A program made the translations under genes and the position numbers. Of a DNA stretch of 64,000 nt, positions 1-7,912 are shown piece after piece. Each line of letters starts with the position of its first letter. Positions within the stretch are counted from its first letter, which is position 1. The stretch is from Bacteroidales bacterium CF (lineage in GTDB: Bacteria; Bacteroidota; Bacteroidia; Bacteroidales; UBA932), in contig CP006772.1 of assembly GCA_000473305.1 (NCBI GenBank), forward strand, positions 434,001 to 498,000, written 5' to 3'. Below the pieces are notes generated by a model. The model saw only the letters and a program-made list of their open reading frames with translations, was not told where the DNA came from and did not search any database.

Positions 1-424
1 CCATAATAGGGTCGGTGTATACCCAATTACACAAGCTTGAGAAATGTGCCGGCCAGAAGTATCCGGTGTAGATAAGATATCTGTCTACTACAACACCAAA
101 TGCAAGACCGCCTACAGGGACTTGAAGTTTTGATAATTTCCTCTTTCCCTCCTCTGTAAGGCCGAAAGTGTAAGTGCTCTTATTGTAATAGGTGATGTCT
201 GAATATTTGATTAATGGGGTTGGCAACAAAACGACTGTGGAATCGATAATCTGTTCGCCGGAGCTGATTTTGTAGCTCTTCAGCAAATATATCTCAACAA
301 CAAAGTTGAATTTTTCATGTTCACTACATGCAGTGCATCCTCCACTCACAGCAGGATTCTTCTCACAGCTTGCAAGAGTGAATGCTGTAAATGCAAATAG
401 TGCTATTGTGATTAATCTTTTCAA
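1..424 (-). CDS. Lipoprotein of unknown function, 3' end outside window
   Basis: The reading frame runs leftward off the window edge, so only about the first 141 residues are visible. The best start is a TTG at 424, because an in-frame TAA lies a few codons upstream and no ATG is available. The N-terminus is a lipoprotein signal (positive residues, hydrophobic run, then LASC). The Cys would be lipidated and the protein anchored in the outer or inner membrane. After the signal comes a Cys-rich stretch (GGCTACSEH). I do not recognise the family. The protein looks like a small conserved Bacteroidales secreted lipoprotein and no function can be assigned. Confidence 0.6.
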   Translation of the reverse strand, partial: MKRLITIALFAFTAFTLASCEKNPAVSGGCTACSEHEKFNFVVEIYLLKSYKISSGEQIIDSTVVLLPTPLIKYSDITYYNKSTYTFGLTEEGKRKLSKLQVPVGGLAFGVVVDRYLIYTGYFWPAHFSSLCNWVYTDPIM

Positions 425-515
425 GACCTGATTGTTTTTTTAGAATCGACAAATTTCCTATGTCTTTCAAAGCTAATAAATTATTCAACACAATGTTGTC
501 TTCTATGATAATTTT

Positions 516-546
516 CAACCACATAAAAGGAAAAGCGCGGTGGTTG
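516..546 (-). terminator. Hairpin downstream of nadA
   Basis: CAACCAC (516-522) and GTGGTTG (540-546) form a 7-bp stem with a 17-nt loop, just past the nadA stop on the minus strand. There is no clean T-run after it, so it may be an imperfect terminator or an RNA-end stabiliser for the nadBCA transcript. Confidence 0.35.
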
Positions 547-561
547 TGAAAAGATTGAATG

Positions 562-1485
562 TCAGAGTTCCAGCATGCGTTTGATAGGAATCCAGGCTCT
601 GTCGCGGATTTCAGCAGGAACTTTGATCTCCGGGCCTTCGCTCTCCAATGCCTTAAGGACCTTTTCGAGAGTTGCCTTTTTCATGTGACCACAAACGGCT
701 TTTGAGTTGATTGGTATGAACTCTTTGCCCGGAATGGTTTTCTGCATATGGTGGATGATCTCCTTCTCTGTTGCAATTATGAACTGTTTCTTATCTGACT
801 TTGCAGCATGTTTTACCATACCGCTTGTAGAGTAAAAATAGGCATTAGGCATATTGAGAATCTCTTCGTCTCCTGAACAGCTACTTTCGGGATGTATCAG
901 AATATCTGCCTCCGGATATAATGCAGCCATCTCTTTTACCATCTGAGAGTTAAAGCGGTCATGTACGCAGCAGTCGCCAAACCATAACTCCATATTCCTG
1001 CCGGTCTTGATGTTGATATATTTGCCCAGATGTCTGTCAGGTACAAAGAGTATTTTCTTGTCTGCAGGGATTGATTCTACAACCTTCAACGCATTGGCAG
1101 AGGTGCAACAAATGTCAGTATGTGCCTTTACCTCGGCAGTAGTGTTTACGTAGGCGACCACAACACCGTCCGGATTCGCTGCCTTCCACTCTGCAAGATC
1201 CTCTCCTGTTATACTCTCGGCAAGAGAGCAACCTGCGGCCGGATCAGGAACAATGACCTTTTTGTCCGGAGAGATAATTGAGGCGGTCTCTGCCATGAAA
1301 TTTACACCGCAGAAAAGAATGATTCCGGCATCGGTTTTCCCGGCCTCTTGTGACAAACCTAGCGAATCACCCAGAAAATCACAGATGTCCTGAATTTCCG
1401 GATTTGTATAATAGTGGGCAAGTATAACGGCGTTTTTCTCCTTTTTCAGTTGAAGTATACGCTCTATTATCTCTTTCTTATCCAT
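562..1485 (-). CDS. nadA: Quinolinate synthase A
   Basis: NadA condenses iminoaspartate (from NadB) with dihydroxyacetone phosphate to give quinolinate in de novo NAD synthesis. The cytoplasmic enzyme carries a 4Fe-4S cluster. The protein is about 307 residues, normal for the family. Conserved blocks are visible: AHYYTNPEIQD near residue 24, the cluster-type cysteines in AAGCSLAE, HPESSC and CGHMKK, and a YFYSTSGM block. I chose ATG 1485 (MDKKEI) over the upstream ATG at 1509. The upstream start would overlap nadC and adds residues unlike the family. It is the last gene of nadB-nadC-nadA, 7 nt after nadC, so co-transcription is very likely. Confidence 0.95.
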   Translation of the reverse strand: MDKKEIIERILQLKKEKNAVILAHYYTNPEIQDICDFLGDSLGLSQEAGKTDAGIILFCGVNFMAETASIISPDKKVIVPDPAAGCSLAESITGEDLAEWKAANPDGVVVAYVNTTAEVKAHTDICCTSANALKVVESIPADKKILFVPDRHLGKYINIKTGRNMELWFGDCCVHDRFNSQMVKEMAALYPEADILIHPESSCSGDEEILNMPNAYFYSTSGMVKHAAKSDKKQFIIATEKEIIHHMQKTIPGKEFIPINSKAVCGHMKKATLEKVLKALESEGPEIKVPAEIRDRAWIPIKRMLEL

Positions 1486-1492
1486 GAAAAAT

Positions 1493-2335
1493 CTATTTGT
1501 TTGGTACAATGTTCATGCTTATATCCAAAGCTGTAACGGAGTGTGTGAGAGCACCGACGCTTATGTAGTCCACACCAGTGGCCGCAACCTCCTTCAATCT
1601 CCGGACGTTCATGTTGCCTGAGGCTTCTGTCTCCGCTCTTCTGTCAATAACTTTAACAGCTTCAGCCATGGCTTCATTGCTCATGTTATCAAGCATAATT
1701 ATATCTGCTCCTGCAGCGAGAGCTTCTCTTGTCTCATTCAGGTCGGTTACCTCCACCTCAATCTTTATCCCTGCCTGAATTGAGGCCCTTACCTGTTTGA
1801 CGGCATTGGTGATTCCACCCGCAACCTTAATATGGTTATCCTTTATAAGGGCCATATCGTAAAGTCCCATACGGTGATTTGTCGCGCCACCGGCCTTTAC
1901 AGCCATCTTGTCAAGCAATCTCATCCCCGGAGCAGTCTTGCGTGTGTCGAGCAATCTGGTCTTAGTGCCTTCAAGTTCCTTTACAAAGATTGCTGTGGCA
2001 GTGGCAATACCGGACATTCTCTGAAGAATGTTCAGCGCAGTGCGTTCTGCGGTTAGCAGTGCTCGATAGCTGCCCTCAATCCGTGCAATCTTGTCTCCCT
2101 TTGAAACACTCTCCCCCTCTTTCACGAGTGGAGTCCAAACTATGGTGCTGTCAATGTATTTAAATACTCTCAATGCTATGTCAAGGCCGGATACAATACC
2201 CGGAGCCTTTGCCGTCATCTCGGCAGTTGCTCTGGATTCTTCAGGAATCAGTGCATTTGTGGTGATGTCTCCTGTATTAATATCCTCTTCGATTGCGAGG
2301 GATATTATCTTCTCTATCAGATACTCTCTCTCCAT
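1493..2335 (-). CDS. nadC: Nicotinate-nucleotide pyrophosphorylase (quinolinate phosphoribosyltransferase)
   Basis: NadC converts quinolinate and PRPP to nicotinate mononucleotide, CO2 and pyrophosphate, the third step of NAD synthesis. The sequence has the N-terminal alpha/beta domain, an ERTALNILQRMSGIAT helix, the RKTAPGMR substrate/PRPP-binding motif, GGATNHRMGLYDM, and the barrel blocks EVEV and IMLDN. ATG 2335 (MEREYLIEK) matches usual NadC N-termini and lies 10 nt after the nadB stop. A longer start at 2356 would overlap nadB. At about 280 residues the length is normal. Confidence 0.95.
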   Translation of the reverse strand: MEREYLIEKIISLAIEEDINTGDITTNALIPEESRATAEMTAKAPGIVSGLDIALRVFKYIDSTIVWTPLVKEGESVSKGDKIARIEGSYRALLTAERTALNILQRMSGIATATAIFVKELEGTKTRLLDTRKTAPGMRLLDKMAVKAGGATNHRMGLYDMALIKDNHIKVAGGITNAVKQVRASIQAGIKIEVEVTDLNETREALAAGADIIMLDNMSNEAMAEAVKVIDRRAETEASGNMNVRRLKEVAATGVDYISVGALTHSVTALDISMNIVPNK

Positions 2336-2345
2336 AATTTCCGGT

Positions 2346-3923
2346 TTATTTGTCATCCACAGGAATTGCCCCAATCGGCCTGCCTTTCTGCTGGATGATA
2401 TGTTTTATAAAACTGTTCTCCTCGTGAGGATAATCCTCTCTGTAATGCCCTCCCCGACTCTCTTTCCTGTATATAGCAGGTTTGATTATCAGTTCTGCAA
2501 CGGTAATCAGGTTGTAGCTGAGAAGGGTGTAGTACTCCTCTTTATCGTTGCCGAGTGCCTCTTTTTCTTTTTCAAGAATCTCCAGCCCCTCGGAAAGTAA
2601 TTTCTCATTTCTTATAATTCCGGCATTGTCATTCATCAGATTCGACACCTTAACCTTTAAATTCCGGAACATCTCCTCTTTTGACGGATCCTTGCGGTAT
2701 ATGGGCTTTAAATCTGTGATGACCTCATTGCTGCTCTTGCCGGTTGAAATCTCCCTTGTGTCCTCGACGGCCCTGTATCCGAACACCAGACACTCAAGAA
2801 GAGAGTTGGAGGCAAGTCTGTTAGCACCCATGATGCCTGTAGATGCCAGCTCCCCGCATACATAGAGATTCTCTATGTTTGTCCTTCCGTTGACATCACT
2901 TCTTACTCCACCGACCATATAGTGTGCTGCAGGTGCAACCGGGATTTTGTCAGTCATATCGATGCCAAGTTGCCTGCATTTTTCAAAAATATTCGGGAAG
3001 CGGCTCTTGATCCTTTCCGGATCTATGTGCTTAAGTGACAGGTGAACGTAAGGCTCATCCTGCTGAAGTATCTGCCTGAAAATGGACCTTGCCACAACGT
3101 CTCTCGGTGCCAGTTCTGCAAGTTCGTGAATGGCAGGCATGAATCTCTCGCCCTTCAGATTTAGCAGTTGAGCTCCCTCTCCGCGAACAGCCTCGCTTAT
3201 GAGAAATGTCTTGTCTGTCTCTGTGTATAAAGCGGTCGGATGGAACTGAACAAACTCCATGTCTGCAATCTTGCAGTCTGCCTCATAGGCAAGAGCTATA
3301 CCGTCACCTGTTGTAGTATGCGGATTGGTTGTCCTTTTAAAGATTGCTGAAGCGCCGCCGGAGGCCAGAAATGTATAATTTCCCATAAAAATCTCCTCGC
3401 TCTCTGTCTCTGAATTCCATGTCCTGACACCATAACACTTGCCTGTTTCCTGAATAATCGAAAGAACTGTGTGATTTTCGAAGAGAATGATGTTTTTATC
3501 AGCCAGAACCTTCTCTATCATGAAGTTGGTTATCTTCATGCCTGTGACATCGCCTCCCGCATGAAGTATCCTTCTCATATGGTGTCCACCCTCAAGTCCC
3601 AGGGCAAAACTGTCCCCAAGCATGTCGAACTTCATTCCGTCCCTGACAAGGTCCACAATCCTGTGGGGCCCCTCATTGACCAGGATGTCAACGGCGTTAT
3701 AATCGCATAAACCTCTTCCGGCTGTTACAGTATCATCAAAGTGAAATGCCGGACGATCCTCCTCATCTGTGACTGCCGCGATTCCGCCCTGTGCATAATA
3801 TGAATTACTCTCCCTGACTGTGGTTTTTGTAATCAAGGCAACCTTTCCGTACAGGGATGCTCTGTACGATGCGTATAAACCCGCAAGCCCGCTCCCTACA
3901 ATAATATAGTCGTATCGGTGCAT
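2346..3923 (-). CDS. nadB: L-aspartate oxidase
   Basis: NadB is the FAD-dependent L-aspartate oxidase that makes iminoaspartate for NadA. The N-terminus has the dinucleotide-binding motif VGSGLAGLYAS. This is followed by the succinate dehydrogenase/fumarate reductase flavoprotein blocks YAQGGIAAV, HHMRRILHAGGD, EFVQFHPTAL and APAAHYMVGG, and a C-terminal helical domain. The 525 residues are typical. It is the first gene of the operon, and its upstream region (3924-4154) is shared with the divergent glycosyltransferase gene. I see no convincing promoter there. Confidence 0.95.
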   Translation of the reverse strand: MHRYDYIIVGSGLAGLYASYRASLYGKVALITKTTVRESNSYYAQGGIAAVTDEEDRPAFHFDDTVTAGRGLCDYNAVDILVNEGPHRIVDLVRDGMKFDMLGDSFALGLEGGHHMRRILHAGGDVTGMKITNFMIEKVLADKNIILFENHTVLSIIQETGKCYGVRTWNSETESEEIFMGNYTFLASGGASAIFKRTTNPHTTTGDGIALAYEADCKIADMEFVQFHPTALYTETDKTFLISEAVRGEGAQLLNLKGERFMPAIHELAELAPRDVVARSIFRQILQQDEPYVHLSLKHIDPERIKSRFPNIFEKCRQLGIDMTDKIPVAPAAHYMVGGVRSDVNGRTNIENLYVCGELASTGIMGANRLASNSLLECLVFGYRAVEDTREISTGKSSNEVITDLKPIYRKDPSKEEMFRNLKVKVSNLMNDNAGIIRNEKLLSEGLEILEKEKEALGNDKEEYYTLLSYNLITVAELIIKPAIYRKESRGGHYREDYPHEENSFIKHIIQQKGRPIGAIPVDDK

Positions 3924-4154
3924 TTTTGATCTTTATGAGCCGCGAAATTACTCTTTTTTCTGTAATTGTAGGCCAACAATCTTAAACAATCTTGAAATCA
4001 TATGGTTCTATCTTAATAAAAATCTACAATGGCTTATTTAAAAGGCTTATTTTAATTGTCAGGCAAACAGGACATTGTCTTCCTGACTTTGTATTTGTTT
4101 CTAATATTATTAACTTAGCGAGGATATTTTTGAAACTAAATACACGAAATTTAT

Positions 4155-5621
4155 ATGTCAAGCAAGGTTAATTGCTTTATTCCGTATCAGGATGAAGTGC
4201 AAGTAAAAGAGACAGTTAAGGGGCTTAAGGAAAATTCTTCGGTATCGAAGATTTATCTTTTGTCTGTCAATCCGGAAGCAAAACCATTGGAGGGTTGTGA
4301 GATAGTACATGTTGAGTCAATGAAGTGCACTCCGGCGATGAGAAAAATAGCGGAGAGGTCAGATGCAGAATTCACACTTATCTATACAAAAGAGTCCACT
4401 CTCGAGTTGGGAATGTTTGCGTTGGAGAGGATGGTGAAACTTGCCGGAGACAGCTCGGCAGCTATGGTTTATTCAGATCACTATCAGGTTATTGACGGCA
4501 AGAGGAGTGCATGCCCTGTCATAACATATCAGTCGGGTAGTCTCAGGGATGATTTTAACTTTGGTTCCGTGCTCCTTTACAGAGCTTCCGCACTGAAGGA
4601 TGCAGTATCAAGGATGCAGACCGATTACAAATTCGCATCTCTCTATGACCTCAGACTAAAGGTATCACAAAAGGGAGAACTGGTTCACATCAATGAGTAC
4701 CTCTATACAGAGGTTGAGCAGGATACAAGAAAATCAGGCGAGAAGATTTTTGACTATGTAGACCCAAAGAACAGAGGCGTACAGATTGAGATGGAGGCTG
4801 CCTGCACAGAGCACCTTAAAGAGATTGGAGGTTATCTTGAGCCGAAATTCAAGCATATTGAGTTTTCTGAGAACAACTTTGAATATGAGGCATCGGTTAT
4901 TATTCCTGTATACAACAGGATCAAGACTGTTAAGGATGCGATTGCATCTGTCCTGAAACAGAAGACATCATTCAAATTTAATTTGATTGTCATAGATAAC
5001 CACTCTACAGACGGAACATTTGAGGCTATAGAGGAATTTGCCGGTGACCAGAGACTTATTCACCTCGTTCCTGAGAGAAACGATCTCGGAATCGGCGGTT
5101 GCTGGAATGCCGGGGTTCATCATCCGAAGTGCGGAAAATTCGCAGTTCAGCTTGACAGTGACGATATTTACTCAGACGAGAATACTCTCCAGAAGGTTGT
5201 TGACTCGTTTTATGCACAGAACTGTGCAATGGTTGTCGGAACATATATGATGACTAATTTCAATATGGAGATGATTGCTCCGGGTATAATCGACCATAAA
5301 GAGTGGACTCCGGAGAACGGCAGGAACAATGCTCTTCGTATAAATGGGCTGGGCGCTCCGAGAGCTTTCTACACACCTGTCCTCAGGGAGATAAAGGTTC
5401 CTAACACCAGCTATGGTGAGGATTACGCTTTGGGTCTCAATATCTCGAGAGAGTACCAGATTGGAAGGATCTATGATGTGCTTTACCACTGCCGCCGTTG
5501 GGACGGAAATTCGGATGCAGCTTTGGACATCGTGAAGATGAATGCACATAACACATATAAGGACAGAATCAGGACATGGGAACTTCAGGCAAGGATTTCT
5601 CTTAACAAAAACAAGAGGTAA
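4155..5621 (+). CDS. Two-domain family 2 glycosyltransferase
   Basis: The protein has 488 residues. The C-terminal half is a clear GT2 (GT-A fold) domain: ASVIIPVYNR near residue 246, VIDNHSTDG, and the metal/nucleotide-sugar DxD-type motif LDSDD near 335. The N-terminal half (VNCFIPYQDE, then weak strand/helix alternation) looks like a second, degenerate GT-A domain. There is no signal peptide or membrane span, so it should be cytoplasmic. It begins an operon with the DUF4922 gene (4 nt downstream) and the SpoIID-like, AmpG-like and NamZ genes. The sugar donor and acceptor are unknown. A role in cell-wall or surface glycan metabolism is inferred from context. Confidence 0.85.
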   Translation: MSSKVNCFIPYQDEVQVKETVKGLKENSSVSKIYLLSVNPEAKPLEGCEIVHVESMKCTPAMRKIAERSDAEFTLIYTKESTLELGMFALERMVKLAGDSSAAMVYSDHYQVIDGKRSACPVITYQSGSLRDDFNFGSVLLYRASALKDAVSRMQTDYKFASLYDLRLKVSQKGELVHINEYLYTEVEQDTRKSGEKIFDYVDPKNRGVQIEMEAACTEHLKEIGGYLEPKFKHIEFSENNFEYEASVIIPVYNRIKTVKDAIASVLKQKTSFKFNLIVIDNHSTDGTFEAIEEFAGDQRLIHLVPERNDLGIGGCWNAGVHHPKCGKFAVQLDSDDIYSDENTLQKVVDSFYAQNCAMVVGTYMMTNFNMEMIAPGIIDHKEWTPENGRNNALRINGLGAPRAFYTPVLREIKVPNTSYGEDYALGLNISREYQIGRIYDVLYHCRRWDGNSDAALDIVKMNAHNTYKDRIRTWELQARISLNKNKR

Positions 5622-5625
5622 TCCG

Positions 5626-6576
5626 ATGTCTGAGATCAATTCTGAAATTGTAAGGGAGCTTTTCGATGAGCAGTTTGCCTCATGGGAGCAGGCAAGCAAT
5701 AACTATAAGGCACTTGACGGAGTTCTGGCAAAAGAGATTCAGGTTGACGGATTCCCTTTCAAGGTACAGTTCAACCCGGCCAGAATAGTCTCATCTGCAG
5801 CAAAAGTAGATGCAAAATCGATTCAGGAGCGCAAGTGTTTCCTCTGCAAGGAGAACAGGCCTGCAGTACAGAAGGGTATTGACTTTCTCTATAAGGGAAA
5901 GGATCACTATACTGTATTGATAAACCCCTTCCCGATTTTTTCAAGGCATCTTACAATCCCGATGGAGTGTCATCAGGATCAGCTTATAAATGGCCGTTTT
6001 GACGCAATGCTCGAGCTGGCAAGGCAGTTACCGGACTATACAATCTTCTACAACGGGCCTAAGTGCGGAGCCTCAGCCCCTGACCATTTTCACTTCCAGG
6101 CCGGTATAAAGGGATTTATGCCAATCGAGAGTGCTCCTCTCAAAATGAAGGTATTTTACCATAGTCCAAAGACAACCCTGAGCCGTCTCACCTCTGTGAT
6201 GAACGGAGTGATTGTGCTGGAATCCTCTTCGGTTGAGGATGCCGCACAGGTCTTTGATAAAATATATTCATCCTTGAAGGTTAAAGAGGGAGAGTCGGAG
6301 CCGATGATGAACATACTTTGTTGGTATGACAATGGATCCTGGGCAGTAATTATTTATCTCAGGAGTAAACACAGACCTGAGTGCTTTTTTCAAGAGGGGG
6401 AGAAGAATATCTTGATAAGCCCTGCATCTGTTGATCTGGGTGGAGTTTTCATCACACCTCTTGAGAAGGATTTTACCAAAATCACAGCGGGGGACATCAG
6501 TTCAATTCTTTCAGAAATCCTCATCTCAAACGAGGAGTTCGAAGATACAATAGAAAAAATCAAATCAATACTATAA
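5626..6576 (+). CDS. DUF4922 protein, HIT/ATP-adenylyltransferase-like
   Basis: About 316 residues from ATG 5626, which sits 4 nt after the glycosyltransferase stop behind AGAGG. The longer frame from 5542 overlaps that gene and is unlikely. The block CGASAPDHFHFQAG resembles the HxHxQ nucleotide-binding motif of HIT, GalT and Ap4A phosphorylase enzymes. A CFLCKENRP pair of cysteines could bind metal. The family is annotated as DUF4922, so a nucleotidyl-transfer or phosphorolysis reaction on a sugar nucleotide is plausible but unproven. It is cytoplasmic by sequence. Its conserved place beside a GT2 and cell-wall genes suggests nucleotide-sugar handling. Confidence 0.8.
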   Translation: MSEINSEIVRELFDEQFASWEQASNNYKALDGVLAKEIQVDGFPFKVQFNPARIVSSAAKVDAKSIQERKCFLCKENRPAVQKGIDFLYKGKDHYTVLINPFPIFSRHLTIPMECHQDQLINGRFDAMLELARQLPDYTIFYNGPKCGASAPDHFHFQAGIKGFMPIESAPLKMKVFYHSPKTTLSRLTSVMNGVIVLESSSVEDAAQVFDKIYSSLKVKEGESEPMMNILCWYDNGSWAVIIYLRSKHRPECFFQEGEKNILISPASVDLGGVFITPLEKDFTKITAGDISSILSEILISNEEFEDTIEKIKSIL

Positions 6577-6581
6577 TAGTC

Positions 6582-7898
6582 ATGACAGAGCCGGAAGTTA
6601 GCGTAGGTATAATGTTTGAGTCTCAGATAGAGTTTGGGCTGAACACTGCATTTGTATGCAATGGAAAGGATGTGGAGGGTGGCCAGATGGTAAAATTCAA
6701 CGAGGGGAAGATTGAGTGGAAGGGTGAGGTATATGATGAGCTTTTGTTTGAACCGAAAGATAAACAGATGGCATCTTTCGAGCTTATCAATGTTACAATC
6801 GGAATAAATTTCCATTGGGAGAGGAAGGAGAATCAGACATTCAGGGGAGCCTTGAAATTTATTGTTGAGGATAACAAAATAACAGCAATTAATCTCCTCG
6901 GGATTGAAGAGTACCTGACATCTGTGATATCATCCGAAATGAGTGCCACAGCTTCTCTTGAACTGTTAAAGGCCCATGCTGTCATCTCCAGGTCGTGGCT
7001 GATGGCTCAGATACAGAAAAACAAAGAGATAACAAAGTCTGAGCAAAAGTACTCTACCATGCACGAGACTCCCAAGGAGCTCATAAAATGGTATGACAGG
7101 GAAGACCACACACGATTCGACATTTGTGCCGACGACCATTGTCAGCGTTATCAGGGAATTACAAGAGCCTCTACCGAGATTGTCAAGGAGGCTATCAATC
7201 AGACCAGAGGTCAGTTGCTGATGTATGGCGGAAAGATATGTGACGCAAGATATTCAAAGAGTTGCGGAGGTATATTTGAAGAGTTCGGAAACTGCTGGGA
7301 GAATGTAGATCATCCCTATCTCGTTAAAAAGAGAGACAGCAAGACATATACAGATATTCTGGACCTTACGGTTGAGCTTAATGCCAGGGAGTGGATACTC
7401 TCCTCACCTGAGGCTTTCTGTAACACTACTGACAAGAAGATTTTATCCCAGGTTCTCAACAATTACGATCAGGAGACCACAAACTTCTATCGCTGGAGTG
7501 TCACATATAAACAGAAGGAGCTCTCTGCACTGATTCTGAAAAGATCAGGTGTGGATTACGGTGAAATTCTGGATCTGGTTCCTGTACAGAGAGGCACTTC
7601 AGGCCGGTTGGTGAAACTGAAAATTGTCGGCAGCAAGCGTACCAGAACAATAGGTAAGGAGCTGGAGATCAGAAGGACTCTGTCGGAATCACATCTCTAC
7701 TCATCTGCTTTCATGATTATCAAGCTTGACGTGAACAGTAAGGGTGTCCCGGGCAGGTTTGTCCTGAAGGGCGCAGGCTGGGGACATGGAGTTGGTCTTT
7801 GCCAGATAGGGGCAGCTGTGATGGGAGAGAGAGGATACAAGTATGATGAGATTCTGCTCCACTATTTCGTTGGTGCCTCAATTGAGAAAAAGTATTAA
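6582..7898 (+). CDS. SpoIID/LytB domain protein
   Basis: The protein has 438 residues. Typical SpoIID/LytB blocks are present: GIEEYLTSVISSEM followed by LKAHAVISRSWL (residues ~105-140), YSKSCGG, and the C-terminal GWGHGVGLCQIGA with DEILLHYF. SpoIID in Bacillus cleaves glycan strands stripped of stem peptides, and LytB-type proteins stimulate amidases. No signal peptide is visible at the start MTEPEVSVG, which is odd for a wall-acting protein. Either it acts in the cytoplasm on imported muropeptides or it uses non-classical export. It lies 5 nt after the DUF4922 gene and 14 nt before the AmpG-like gene. Confidence 0.85.
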   Translation: MTEPEVSVGIMFESQIEFGLNTAFVCNGKDVEGGQMVKFNEGKIEWKGEVYDELLFEPKDKQMASFELINVTIGINFHWERKENQTFRGALKFIVEDNKITAINLLGIEEYLTSVISSEMSATASLELLKAHAVISRSWLMAQIQKNKEITKSEQKYSTMHETPKELIKWYDREDHTRFDICADDHCQRYQGITRASTEIVKEAINQTRGQLLMYGGKICDARYSKSCGGIFEEFGNCWENVDHPYLVKKRDSKTYTDILDLTVELNAREWILSSPEAFCNTTDKKILSQVLNNYDQETTNFYRWSVTYKQKELSALILKRSGVDYGEILDLVPVQRGTSGRLVKLKIVGSKRTRTIGKELEIRRTLSESHLYSSAFMIIKLDVNSKGVPGRFVLKGAGWGHGVGLCQIGAAVMGERGYKYDEILLHYFVGASIEKKY

Positions 7899-7912
7899 TA
7901 AATAATCATTAA

